From: Bigelowiella natans CCMP2755
Taxonomy: Eukaryota > Cercozoa > Chlorarachniophyceae
Assembly (NCBI GenBank): GCA_000320545.1
Contig: ADNK01000150.1
Location: 62,001-126,000 of the forward strand
Length of the DNA: 64,000 bases
Direction: 5' to 3'
A model generated the notes under the pieces. That model was given only the letters and a program-made list of their open reading frames with translations, made no database searches and had not been told where the DNA came from. Both the position numbers and the translations under genes were made by a program. This document shows positions 1 to 13,199 of the stretch, piece by piece; position 1 is the first letter of the stretch; the number at the start of each line of letters is the position of its first letter.

Positions 1-102
1 CTGTACATAGCATTCAAATTCTGCCAATTATATTACTGAGTGAGGGTGCTATCCAGCTAATGGATGTGCATATTTTACTTGGGGATTTTTTTTTTATATC
101 AG

Positions 103-1247
103 CGATATTAAGCCGGCGAACATGTTAGTGAATCATAAGGGTCAAGTGAAGCTAGCTGATTTCGGTATTCTTGGGTTCCTCCCTTCGTCCGGTCAGCTAT
201 CGAAAACTATGGTAGGCACGCAAAGGTAGCAAGCATTTGTCTGGTACATGAATAACTTCCCATGCATAATCGTCCCAATATTCTTTTGTTTCTTCAATCT
301 TTGCGTGTTTATATTTCTACAAGATACATGAGCCCCGAAAGGATTCAATCCAGCGGCTACTACTACAACGCCGATATTTGGAGCTTGGGGCTGGTAGCAA
401 TGGAAATGGCCAAGGGCCGTTTTCCGCTTGACGTAGAGCCTAATGCAGGATATTTCGCAATCGTTGGGGTATTTGCTATGTTTTGGTTGCTCCCCTTCTT
501 AGTGCTAATGACTTTCGCTTAAAACATGGCCATCATCGTTGGACAATGATTTCTTCTCGGTGTTATTGCATGTTGGGTTACTTGGGGTGATTTCTTCTCG
601 GTGTTATTACATGTTGTGTTGGGCATCATTCTGCAGGCAATATGCGAGGGACCTGCCCCATGTCTAGACTCAAAGAAATGGTCGAAGGACTTCTGCCGAT
701 TTTCCAGTCTCTGCGTCCAGAGAGAACCTACAGTGCGACCTGGAGCCACGGGGTTGTTGCTACTACTTATCAAGCAGCATTTTGCGCACAGTCGATGTGC
801 TGTTTCAAATCTACATATTTTGAATCTCTTTTCTCATCGCACAGGTTACTATTGCATGACTTTGTTCGAGATGTTGACGCGGAGGAGTGTTGTCCAGATT
901 GGCCCTTCCTGTTGAAAAAAGACATGACTAAAGAACAGAAGGGACGTGAAGAGCGCCAAAAGGAGAAAAGATATAAAGATCTGAAGCAAGTTATGACAAT
1001 TTTTGTAAATCAGCAGATCCAGAACAAGAAGTACAAACACTCTCTCTACACCGAAGCTCTATTTCAAAATGTTGGGGAACAACTGGGGTTCGAGAAAGCT
1101 GAAGTGCGATCTTGTGTTGAATCGCTGATGCTCGAAGCAGTCGAAAGGAGACACGACGACAAAAACTTGAACCCGATTTTAGATGACGGTGCAAGCAACA
1201 AGGGCTCTCTGCGACTCTCGAAGGCCAATAAAGAGAGTGAGAACTAG
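103..1247 (+). CDS. MAP kinase kinase-like Ser/Thr/Tyr protein kinase, C-terminal half (5' partial)
   Basis: This is the back half of a dual-specificity kinase of the MAPKK (STE7/MEK) family, which would phosphorylate a MAP kinase in the cytoplasm. Proposed exons are 103-225, 324-468, 637-752 and 845-1247, with matching phases. The first visible exon opens inside the catalytic loop (DIKPAN), then gives DFG, an activation segment with Ser/Thr residues, VGTQRYMSPER and [18 protein letters not shown], all typical of MEKs. Next comes the subdomain X-XI stretch AICEGPAP and an REPTVRP motif (RPxAxxLL class). The kinase lobe is followed by about 100 residues of charged, helical sequence with no MEK counterpart that I recognise. 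The N-lobe lies before the window or in bases 1-102. The neighbour to the right converges on it. The kinase call is firm; the exact MAPKK subgroup is not. Confidence 0.85.
547..616 (+). repeat. 29-bp direct repeat inside MAPKK intron
   Basis: A 29-bp segment starting TGATTTCTTCTCGG occurs at 547-575 and again at 588-616 with one mismatch, within the proposed intron 469-636. It looks like a small local duplication. Confidence 0.7.
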
Positions 1248-2131
1248 GGTTAACAAAGATACACATGAAAATGCAATCGAGTGCTAACACGCCTACTTGC
1301 GAACACTCAATGATAACGCATGAACGTACGGGTGTGCGGTACTGCATGCCATTTCGGGCCAGCCATGTCTAGATGTGGCCGCATGGCACACACGCATAAA
1401 TTTGATCCAAACTGTTCAGGTGCTTGCTTGAGTGATCTAGTGATATAGCTACATCTATAGACATCTATCTGGACGTGCGTCCAGTTGCTAGAGTTGGCAA
1501 GCAGCACTAGAGCATGTGTGCATGTACTGTACCAGTTTAGTAGTCATTCGCATGATGTCCGTAATGATAGAAGGCTGTCATTGCTATGACATGCTCTTGT
1601 TATCGGCGGTAGCTTTGTCGCCTCACCCATGTTGCAATGATGCGCAACCACGCATTATTACACATGAATTACTTCCGCAAAACTTGTTGCAGCTTCCGCA
1701 CTTTGCGCGGCAATGACGATCTTGATGTAGTTTGTTGTCATCACGCACGAATGAAGCACAATGGCTGTCAGGATTGAACCAATGGCGTTCCATGCATCGG
1801 CGTCATCAGCTCACTTCTTTGCCATGGACTGCATGTGCTTCACGAAAGCTACCACAGCGTGCAACTCTGATAAATTCCAATGCAAAGTATCATAGACACT
1901 GTACTAACTATATAACTAGTGTACATAGATGTTGCCCTGGGCACGCTATCCAGAGCATTTCTTTTCGCTGTTATTCATATTCAGTTCATGTGTCTATCAA
2001 GAACAAGAGCTTGGACTGAGTAGGCACGCGAATAAAACAAATTGGTTGCTTTGTTGGGAAGAGTGTTATATTAGGGAGACGTATGTACGTGCTGATAATA
2101 ACAGAACTAGCCTTGTTACACATTATTTGAT
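1248..2131. repeat. Long convergent 3' spacer, CTAG/CATG-rich
   Basis: No credible gene. The stretch lies between two converging 3' ends. It is rich in short palindromic words (CTAG, CATG, TGCA, TCTAGA) and holds CATGTCTAGA at 1364-1373 and GCACTAGAGCATG near 1504, words that recur in other 3' spacers of this window. Its short ORFs show no domain and no splice logic. Confidence 0.55.
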
Positions 2132-5033
2132 TCAATCCATATCACTCTCGCTGTCTTCGGCAAAGCGTTCATCGGAGTCATAATCATCCTTGCTCGTGCG
2201 CTCCTGTACCTTCCAGTCACGCATGCCCTGAACGATGTTGCTGGACAAGTTCTGCTGCTGCTGGGAAATCGACCTCAACTGTGGCTGGTGGCGGTTCTGC
2301 TGCATTCGTCGTGGTTGTAGACCTTCTTGCATCAAGGCACCTCCAGTTTCTGTGCTCTGCAATCGGAGAGTACTACGCATAGCCTCCTTAGCTTGTCCAT
2401 TTGTTGCCGAAGCTGGGGCCGACCTATTTCTCCCCTGCCATTTCTTCTCCCTCTCCTCTTTGATCAGGACTTTACCACCAGGCCGGACACCAAAAGGTCC
2501 ACCAAAAGGCCGGTCACCAAAGGTTGCACAATTTCTTTTCAGAAATGTCCGAGCGTTATCCTGATTAGCAGTCCCATCACCACCGTTGAGCCAATTCATA
2601 TAGCCGGGGATGGGGATATTAAACCCCACACCATTCCTGACGGCGCTTGGATTGCTTCGACTGCTAGCACTAGTTGCACGATTCGTTGTCTTGCTGCTAC
2701 CACCAGATGGCCTCTGCTGCGATGAGGATGATGTTGTTGCCGAAACGCGAGACGGGAGCTTCAAACGCCTACTCTGATTAACCAGTAAGCGCTGATCTTC
2801 AAGTCCTTGCTCTGTATGAGGTTGTTTCAATATGATCCTAGATTTGGTGGAGGAATGAGAGGCAGCAGTAGGCGGAGTAGCTCTAGCAGCATCACTCCTG
2901 GAAGATCTCATCAGCTTTAATTTCGTTTTGGCCTTGACGTGTCCGCCGAGGGAAGCTTTCGTGTACCTGCCGTAGCAAACCAACACTACTCACACACAGA
3001 TTGCTGACGATTATTATCCACACACACGCATGCTAGGACACAATGTATTTTAGATGCAGTCCAGGCAAAGCATTTACAGTAGCAGCAGCACCACCACCAC
3101 CACCGACACCACTAAAACATCGCTTCTCACCAGTGTACAGCCTTCCTGCTGTATTTGCTGCTGCTGCTAGTGTTGTGAGAAAGCACACCATCGTTGCCCT
3201 CTGCTGCCCCCCCCGATCTGCTGGTGCTGGAGCTGTTACGGGCGAAGTACATATTCCCCATTTGGTACTGTGCTTCCGCATCGCCTTGGTTCGCTGCCTT
3301 GAGTAGCCACGCCATGGCCTTTTCTATATCCTTTTGGGTTCCGTTGCCAACCTTATAGCACAAACCGACGTTCCTCTGCGCATTTGCATGGCCTAGATTG
3401 GCGGCTTTGAGGTACCAACGGAGGGCCTCCGCTTGATTCCTCTCCCTCCCCAACCCGTAGTCGTAGCAGTTGGCCAAATGATCCATCGCCTGTGCATGGC
3501 CTTGCTCGGCAGCGAGCTGGTAATAGTCGGCTGCCTTCACCGCGTCCTTTTTCTCAACGCCGAACCCCATCGCATAGATGGTGCCAAGCTTGTAAGCAGC
3601 CATCGTGTCTTGGTTGTCGGAAAGTTTTTCGAGGAGCTCCTTCCTTCCCTCGAGATCAGGGGGGAAGGGTCCAATGCCAAATTGTTGGCAGTGGGCGATA
3701 GCGTGCGGTGCTTGCTTGAGCGCCGCTTCGAGCCATATGGCGCTCGCTCTTCTCTGCGTGAGCTTGTCGCCACCATGACCCCCTTGTCCGTACCAGTAGC
3801 AAACGGCCTTCGAGAGCGCGGCCAGCCCAAGCCCCTTGGCACGTGGCGTTAGAGGCAGGAAATCGTCGATCACAAAGGCATCTTTCCCCGCGTCAGCAGC
3901 AGCAAAGGCCGCCGTCGATGCGTCATAGTCTTCGCTGTCATCATCACCACCGCGAGTCCCTTGAAGCCCCCCCGCCCCCTCTCCTCCTCCTCCTCCTCCT
4001 CCTCCTCCTCCTCCTCCTCCTTCTCCCTTATTACTACTACTACTGGTCGCCTGAAGCTGCTGCCCCAACAGCGTTGCCTCCGCATCCTCTGTCATCTTGA
4101 ACCCGCACATCTTGCATAGTCTAAGGACCGAGGCGACGACACGCTGCCTCCGCCGACGAATCTGCAGGAGCCTTCTTCTCGTTCTCCTTCTCCTCATCTC
4201 AATCAATCTCCTCATTTTCTTCTTCCCCGCCTCCGTTGACCAATCCCACTCCTTCTCCTCCTCCTCCTCCTCTTCCTCCTCTTCATTTCTCTCCTCATCA
4301 TCCTCTTTCTGCGCAGCTAGTACGATGTTCTGAGCAAGCTGTCCGAATTTTCCCCCCACAACGGTTTGGACGCGTTTGAGTAAAGAAGGGTCCCTCCGAC
4401 AGAACTTGGTGAGAGTTTCGCAGAGTGCTGTCGAGATACGAAACGCAGACGGGCGCCTCCCGCAGCCTTGGAGGACCGCTCGCTGCTGCCCACGCACGAT
4501 ATCCTTGAGGGTACGCGCGATGATTTCTACCAGAATGGCCTCTCTCTCCCTGCTGGAAGTTACGTGGGAGTGGAGCAGGCCAAGGTGGTGGATGTTGATG
4601 CCCTGCGTGTGTCCGTAGCTGCAGATCAGCATTGCACGGTGAGCGACATCTCTTGGATCGCCGCCGTCAGGTTCCTCAATATTCTTGCTGCTGCTGCTGC
4701 TGCTGCTGCTGCTTCCTTTCTGCGATGACAACTTCTTCGAGGAGGAAGAAGTGGAGGAGATGGAGGAAGAGCGTACGAAAGGTGCCATCTTTGTAGCAGT
4801 CTGGTCGTATGCCACCTTGTCGATTTCCTTGGCTATTCTTGGAATGAGAACAGAGAGAAGGTACTGCGTGGCTTCGGTTACCTATAACAGAAGAGGGGAA
4901 GGAAGTAGAAGCATGTGTACGTTTATTCATGACTTTGTCAGTTACATCGGCATACATATTCACATTTTTGGCGCCCAACGCTGGGCAAATTATCATCATC
5001 CTCTCCGAAAAAAAATTCAAACACACACAATGG

Positions 5034-5065
<32 letters not shown>

Positions 5066-6912
5066 ATATATGCATGTATTAATATATTAAAAAGGTGCAC
5101 ATATACCTTGCGATTATGAGTTGACGCGTCTCTCCCACCGTTGCTAAATGCGGAAAGAGCGTCAACACTAAGCCCAATTGCGTCCACCTTCTCCTCCTTC
5201 TTTCTTGATGGTGGTGTGGTGTTGGTAGTTGGTGGTGGATGACCGTGGCTCTCACCACCACCACCACCACCCCCACCATCACTACTAATACCCCCCTCTC
5301 CCTTCTCAACGCTAGTATCTCTATGAAGGAGATCCGCATAACTCCGAACAAATTCAGGCCTGAGCATTCGATAAAATATGGCTTGTGGCTTGCAGGGACT
5401 GTGAAAATGACGCATCAGTTTCGGGTTCTGTGGAGGCATTCCTCGTGCGCAATCTATCAAATATGCACGCCCATCCGTTCCCATGTGGACCTCCTGGTCG
5501 CCAGCAAGCTATTGCGCGGAAAGAGGGAAAAGAGGGGGAGAAGCAGGCAGTTAGTTTTGTTAGGGATGAGGAAGAACGAATCATGCGACAGACGACGCTG
5601 GAAGACGGAGGACTGCGATCTAACAATGTGCATATGGATGCAGGAGTTCTGTACACGAGGCATCTCTTCTCCCCCCCCCCCCCCCCCCCGCTTCCTGTTG
5701 CTGAGGCTCCACAACTACTACTAGTACACCACTACTAGCACTACTACCACAAGCAACATAACTTACTCGCAACTTAGCGATCCCTCTCACAGAGTGACGG
5801 GCCAGCCCCATTGCCTTTGCAGCTCGCTCCACGGTGTCTCGTACGACTGGATGCGCACTGCCGTCAACCACACACTTATTATCACCTCCATAGACCAGCG
5901 TATCCTTTGCAATGGGCAGTAGAGGCATGCAGAGAAGGCGATGCCCTGCATAGTCAATCATAACCTGCAGCGGCACACGCACCGATGAGGTTGTCTTTGA
6001 GCTGATACAACTCGCAGAGTAGAATGCGTCCACCACCTTGAGCTCCTGTGCTGCCGCCTTAGCGGCAAGGTCTATTCGTGGCACATCGCCGCCATAGATG
6101 TACCTTTTCTGCGTCCCGTTCCTCCTATTTTCTTCCTCGTTAATGCAAGGGTCACGGACAAGTTTGAACAAGAGTCCGCGGGCGATGAACTTGTCCCCCC
6201 CCGCTGTACCACCGAGCGTGTTGCACGCCTTGATGGTTTTTTCGTTGTCAGGCAGGTAGAGCTCGCTGAGGATGACCTTGCCATATGTGCAGGCCATGTC
6301 TTGGAAGTCATGGGAAACATGATATAGGCGAGCGAAGTCCTCAGCTTCAATTGCGCGCTGCGTCTCCTCATTCCACCCCCAGTCATGGTCAACTTTCTCC
6401 GCTTCAGTAGCGCCTTCTTTCTGCCCTTCTCTCCCCTCTTCTGAGGCCACCATGTACGGATCGTCATAGGGTGTGCTGTAGTTTTGTTTCTTGTCTGCAG
6501 TTAGTTGATTACTGCGTGATGATACCAATGGAGTCGTGACGCCATAGCGAAGGGTATTATCGCTATCATTCTCATTCTCATCATCATCATCATCATCATT
6601 TTTCTTCAGATCACTGTTTTTGCTGCAAACTTTATCACTACTGCTGCCTTCATCGTCCATATTTATTGTGTAAAGATATGCTGAGTTCTTGTTTTGCTTT
6701 GCTAACAACATGCTTTCGTATTTGTAGGGATCGTCATCATCATCATGCTGGCTCATGCATCGTAGCCTCTGTAACTCTTCGTCTCTTTTTTGCAGCTCCT
6801 GGCTCTTGTGCTGCAGCTCTCGAAGAAGCTCTTCCCGCGACATGCTTTTCCATCGCTCAGCTTCTTTGAGATGTTCATTGTCGATTGACCCAGCTCCTCC
6901 TACTTCCGCCAT
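2132..6912 (-). CDS. CLU-domain protein with C-terminal Sel1 repeats
   Basis: Four proposed exons read 6912-5767, 5508-5107, 4881-3131 and 2966-2132, about 1377 residues, all with consistent phase. The start is ATG at 6912; upstream in-frame codons have no ATG. After a coiled-coil N-terminus and Asp/Asn/Ser-rich tracts, exon 1 carries the start of a CLU core (YLPDNEKTIK, GGDKFIARGLLFK, VMIDYAGHRLL, TLVYGG). Exon 2 has EVHMGTDGRAYLIDCARG and MLRPEFVRSY. Exon 3 opens with the CLU tail (VLIPRIAKEID). CLU proteins bind mRNAs of mitochondrial proteins and keep mitochondria distributed in the cytosol. Exon 3 also holds at least three Sel1-like repeats (AADYYQLAAEQGHAQAM, ALRWYLKAANLGHANAQ, AMAWLLKAANQGDAEAQ), probably for protein binding. 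Exon 4 is basic, Ser-rich and could instead be a separate gene, but it lacks an ATG near its 5' end and the preceding stop follows a strong GTGAGA donor. It converges with the MAPKK. Confidence 0.75.
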
Positions 6913-7178
6913 GACAAGATTCGGACGGAGAGAGGACAGACAGCACAAGAAAGGGATTTGATACCTGCGACAACCATCATTTTGAAAATAGTGCTCCTAA
7001 TGGAACCTTATCGCATCTCTCTGCACGAATTCCGAGGTTCACGCCAGCCAAAAGCCTTATATCCAGTTGTCGCAATGTAGCAATCATGGTGAATTCGGAT
7101 ATTTCTTCCTGAGCAACGACAGCGGTCGAGATGGTTGTCGCAGGTGTAAATCGGCACTGAGATGCGATTCCATAGCTT
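6913..7178. promoter_or_regulatory. Head-to-head promoter region, CLU gene / CysRS gene
   Basis: 266 bp separate two divergent ATGs. It must hold both 5' UTRs and promoters. I see no TATA box at a clear spacing and no CTAG-rich repeat texture. Confidence 0.5.
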
Positions 7179-10100
7179 ATGATGGAGGCCCACCTCGCCC
7201 GTCCTCGTCGACGGCTCTACGCCAGCCATCCCCTCATCTTGTTCCTCACATTCAGCTCCCTGACGATCATGATCAGCATGTCGGCAAATAATGTGCTGCT
7301 TGGTGTGAGGGGAAAGGCAGGGATGGGGAGGTCCACAGTGTCGCAAACCTACCGCGCTGGCCGCATGTTCAATGCCAGAGATGCAAGTAGTCGGGCGAGG
7401 TGCTCAGCACACTCAAAAACGGCAGTTCGCGCTGGTAAAGATAGACCTTCTTCTGCAGTAAAAGGACCGATGTCTGCCCTTCGGTTATATAACACAGCAA
7501 CGAGAGACAAGCAGGCATTCGAGCCGGTGAGTGGAAACAAACACGAGAAGAGGCAGCCAAGAGCGACTCGCTCCCGGCTGCGTGTATTGAATGAGTGAGG
7601 GGGGTTTAGCCCTTGATACGAATAACGCGCCTTGACATTTTTCATCAAGAGGAGGTGGGGGGGAGTGACCATTTTGGCCAGCCCTCTTTGACGTTTCCGA
7701 CCTCTTCCGGAGTAGGGTACTTCGGGCAATAGAGACGAGGGTGGAAGAGGGGCTTGAGAGCACGGAATATATATCTCTTGACAATTATCAGGCGTCTCCG
7801 CCTCGAGTGACATTCTATTCATGTGGCCCAACGGTTTACGACTTTGCCCACATCGGCAACTTCAGGGTCGGCAACCTAACAGCACGCCAACAATTCATGC
7901 ATCACCTGAACGAGCGCGTTTTTTTGCGTCCTTAGGCGTTCCTTACGTATGACGTACTGAAACGGTGGTTGCTATATCTGGGATACGATGTGGATCACGT
8001 CTGCAACTTGGTGTGAGCAATTTCTTGTCCTACTTCTCCCCTCCTTATATCCTCTTCAAATATATGCTCTGCTCCACTAATGATATGGAAAATGTCCCTA
8101 AATTGCAGATGGATCAATTTCTCTTTCTTCTTAATCTTGACCACCATCTCCATTAGACGGACATCGATGATAAGATTCTGCAGCGCATGGCTAGGGACGA
8201 CGTCTCTCTCAAAGACTTAACCACCAAGTTCGGAAAATAAACTTTTAAAAAAAAAGAAAATTTGACATTCCTGCCAAATAGCGATTTTCTATAGTTGTCC
8301 TCAGCACCTTCTTTTTCTCCTTCTTCTTCTTGCTCTCTCCCGTCTCATTGTAATTGCATGCACACAGGTACAGTGAGCTCTTCTTCGAAGACCTCAAAGC
8401 TCTGAATATAATGCCTGCTGGAAAGTACCCCAAAGCCACAGAGCATATCGATGATATCGTCCAAATGATTCAATCTCTCATTGATAAAGGAGCAGCCTAC
8501 AAGGTAGGTTCCCTCCACTTTCCCCTCCCTCTCTATTTCTCTCTCTCTCTCTCTCTCTCTCTCCTGATCCCACCATATCTTCTTTCTTCTCAGAGAGGCG
8601 AATCTGTGTACTTTAAAACGGAGGCCTTTGAGAGTTATGGTAGCAATACATGCTACTCGTCCACTACCGTTAGCCAACACCTACCAGGCTCGAGCGCATC
8701 AATGATTTCCTATGACTTATGTTATAATATTCACGTGGCCTCATGAATGAGTGGTGATAGTACTCTCCATGTCGTGTGTAAATTGTTGAAGATTCAGTTC
8801 CGGGAATTGGATGTTAGTTAGCCATTGCTGTGTCTCTCATTCTTTCCTCCCAACCCAGGGGCCCTCTCAGGCATGAATCTCGAAGGGAATGAACAGGGTC
8901 AAGGGGAGGGGGGGAACAAGGTGATCTGAGCACAGCTTAGTAACATATTAGTAATGCAGATATGATGATGATGATGATGATAATGATGATGATGATGATG
9001 ATGATGATGATGGTGATGATGTGTGATAGCTATGTACTAATAATCATAACAGTCCAGTCCACTACTCCTGATGATGATGATGATGCCAATAGTGTGGAGA
9101 GTAGAAATAACCGCGACTGCTGGTTACACTCGATGATATTGATGTGTGCTCGATGTGGTGTTCAGTTCATCGGTGAGAAGGAGAATGCAAAGGATTTCGG
9201 TATTATGAATCATGCTAGATACGCTCGTGCACACAGAATAAACCGCACACGACAACAAGCATAAGCACTTTTCCATAAATTTTACAATGTACACTCATTT
9301 AAACAACATCACACATACACAGTGCTATGGAAGGCCCATAAGGAGGAGGATGGAGATGTGAGAGCAACTGCCGCAACAGCACAGCAAGAGAGGATCACCA
9401 AAATGAAAGAACGGGGGGGGGGGGGGATGCGATTTTGGACGATGATCTCTTGTATCTTATCAGCTTTGAATATTGAATCATATTCAACGCATTTGTGTAC
9501 CTCCCCCGCGCCCCGCATTTCGTTGGAATGGCTTCTGCTTTTCTATTTCTCTTCATCATCACATGCTACAGAAAATAGCCTAAAGAGATAGTGCCTCGAA
9601 ATGTAAATGTATTAGAAGAATACGATACGATATGATTTAATTCTCGTCGTCGTCGTCGTCGTCGTCGTCGCACATTACAGGTGGTTTGGGATACACCAGT
9701 AGGGAGGGGAAGGCCAGGATGGCACATCGAATGCAGGTCGGTATCCTTGCCATTCTTCTTTATTGTCATCGTTTTCGTCGTCATCGCCGTTTTCGGGGTA
9801 GTAATATACTCTGTCTTCCAACGTTTGACGATGCCCTTTCAAAAAACACGCACTACGTTCTCTGATTGTTATTCGTGCATTCACCTCCTCTTTCTCTTCA
9901 TATCTCCTCCTCTCATCAGTGCAATGGCTCGACGCTACCTAGGGGATACGTTAGATCTACATGCAGGAGGAGGTTCTTTGATGATCACGCTCACACACAC
10001 GCACGCACACGCACGCACGCACGAACGCGTGTCTTAGAATGGAAGTTGTTATATCGATAATTTTGTTGTCGTACACACTCAATCACAAGTAGAAAGACGT

Positions 10101-10514
10101 GCGCGTGCAAAAGTCTCCAACGTCATCTATTGCCAATTCTTTTTAAATATTTTTCGTCATCATCATCATTATCATCACTATCATAATGATAATAATTATC
10201 ATCATCATGATCCTCCTCCTCATCCAACGCCCTCTCCCCGCATCTTGGCTGTATTTATTGCACCCGCAGTTGACTTGGTATTTCCCCATCATGAGAACGA
10301 GCGTGCCCAGACCGAAGCATGTACTGGCTCTCAGATGTGCAATTGCTGGGTATGGTGTAATATGAACTAAAAGAATACAGTATAATATTCTTTCTTGGGG
10401 TGAGGCAGTGTTGATTGGTAAGAGATATGTACTACTGTAGGGATTGTGAAAAAGCAAAAGCAGCAGCAGTATATCCTGCGATCAATCCATGATGCAACTG
10501 TTGCTTGATGAATA

Positions 10515-10557
<43 letters not shown>

Positions 10558-12106
10558 ATTATATAAATACGTGATATCTGTGTGTATGTATGTATGTGTG
10601 TGTACATAACAATGTTAGATCCATAACGGCTTCGTCAATATCAACAACGAAAAGGTTGGCCAAACAACTACCATCGTAACCATTATCATCATCATCATCG
10701 TCGTTGCCGTCATCGCCATAACAACAATCCCTTCTCCCCCCCCTCAGATGTCTAAATCGTTGGGCAATTTCCTCACTCTAAAGGGTATAGTTGGTGGGGA
10801 GATGGGGTGAAGGGGGAGGCAGCATGTCCTCACTCTGCGTCAAGAGACGAGAGAGAACAGAAAAACTAGCAGTGACGCAAAAGCAGTGCATACTTCACAA
10901 CCATCCCACTGCCGCTCCTTCCCTTTACTATTGTCCATATTTACGATGACCGCCTACGCTCAGGCACTTTCAAAACGAGTCTGGACGTGCGCGCCTTCCG
11001 ATGTGTGTGGGATGATGACGACGATGAAGAAGAAGAAGAAGAAGAAGAAGAAGAAGAAGAAGAAGAAGAAAACTACGACGACGATGTTAAAAAAAATACG
11101 ATCAGATCAAAGGCATCTCTCTCTCTCGTCCTGATAATAGCCATTGTTCATAATCTCCTCATGTTTGAATAGCAATCACTAATTGAAATAACATTTTGGC
11201 CGCTGCTGCTGCTGCTGCTGCTGCCTCGGTTTGGCACCAGGGTTGGTTCTTTCTGCACAGTACCGCAGCCCGTTGAATTTCGAAGAGTCGTCGCTGAACA
11301 ACGCGAGGAAATCGGTCAAGCGATTAGGTTGTTGTGGCAAAGGAGGAAAGGAAGGGGGGGGGAATGAAGAAGGGGAGAGGGGTGGGGATTTGGAATCTTT
11401 GCCGGCTGCTCCTTGTACACGTATTGCGAACGCCTAAATGAAAATTGATAATATAGTAGCAAATGTACGTCACACACACACACACACTACATGATAGATA
11501 CGTTACGTGCTAAAGCTGAGGAGGGGAAGAGGACTACCATTGCTCCGGAGGTCGTCGCACAAAACAGATGATGATATCCTCTCCACCATGCCATCACCAG
11601 CATCACCAGCAGAATAAGCATGACTAACAGCCAAATCATGTGCCTACTGCTATATCATTGCAATGGCCTCTTCCTATGATGACATCCCTGCAGCAGTATC
11701 ATCGCTCCATCAAACCATCGGTGTCCTTCAGCATTTGCTTCCAAAAACTTCAGTTTTTTAATATGCGACGAATATATAATTGCCGATATTATTATTTGTA
11801 TTATTATCAACAGAATGAAGAGGGATACGGAAAGGCCCTGAAACAGATTTCCGGGACTATAGAAAAGGGGTTACGCAGTGTGTGTGTGTGTGTGCGTGCG
11901 TGCGTGCGTGTGTTCTACAATCGCAAAACCATCTTTCTCGCTTTAGTCTACACTGCATATCCTCTTACTCCTCCGTCACCATATTGACCGACCTCTAGAA
12001 TGGCAGCATTCACTGCTGGAATGAACGATGACCTGAATACACCAAGGGCCATCGCCGGAGTCTTCAGCATAGTGAAGGTTTCTTGAAAGACTGCCGTATT
12101 GTGTGG

Positions 12107-12169
<63 letters not shown>

Positions 12170-12590
12170 TTATATATTTCCTCCTTCTCTTCCTCGCTTT
12201 CCTATCATTACTACTAGACTACTTTCTCTTTTATGCTTCTTTCTCCAATACTCACCGCTTCTTCCCTTTTAATACTAGGCTGCGGAACAGCTATCGAAGA
12301 AGGTGTGCTACTACCACTACTACTGCCACTACTACTACCTCTACTACAACTACTACTACCACACAAAGGGGGGAGGGGAGAAACGAATACCCACCAGAGC
12401 CTTCCTTCAAAAACTGTTAATGATAAAGTGTTGTATGTTTTGTTTGCTTGTTGCCATTGTGTTCTTCTTCTGTTGTTGTTGTTGTTGTTGGTGGTGTACT
12501 GTGAAGGATTTGCTCATTGGCGGAGTAGCAGAATTAGTGGTCAACACACTCGACAATGTGAGAAGCTACTGCGGCTGCTGCTTTTTCTTC

Positions 12591-12625
<35 letters not shown>

Positions 12626-12860
12626 GAGAAATGCTCAAACGCCCCCCCCCGTCACTGCTTCCTCTTTTTCTCGTCGTTAATGTTCTCTTTTCCTCCTCCT
12701 TCTTCTTGGTACTTCTCTTGGGTTGTGGTCATCATAACGTCGCTAGCTGGACAGTGTTCTCGGTATTTTCTATAAACCGACTGGATTTGAGGTTGCACAC
12801 CACAAAACATGGATATGTAAATATATGTGTATTCTCAATATGCTGACCCACGCGCTTTCT

Positions 12861-12899
<39 letters not shown>

Positions 12900-13164
12900 A
12901 CGCACATGCACACACGCACACACGCACATATTTGCATATAAACACATAAAAGTATAGGAAGGATTCAAGTCCTTGTTTCCTCACCATGGCTGATCATCTT
13001 GCTTATATGGAATGATGATCATTTGTATTATGCATTTACTTGCGATCTTCGTGTGCTGCTTACGATTTAACTACTAGGTTGTCAAGGAGAAGAAAGAAGA
13101 GGTTTCTCCCAAGATTCTCTCTATCCCCTCCTCCTCCTCTTCCTCTTCCTCTTCCTCCTCCTTC

Positions 13165-13199
<35 letters not shown>

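Noticed and set aside
1-102. Search for the MAPKK N-lobe exon
   Set aside because: The stretch is intron-like (T-rich before the acceptor at 103) and contains no kinase motif; the exon is outside the window.
3870-4330. Poly-Glu/poly-Leu/poly-Ser ORFs on both strands
   Set aside because: They are shadows of GGA/TCC triplet runs inside the CLU-Sel1 coding exon on the minus strand.
10500-10560. (TG)n array considered as Z-DNA or a CRISPR-like repeat
   Set aside because: It is a simple dinucleotide repeat in an intron with no unique spacers; no CRISPR arrays exist here.
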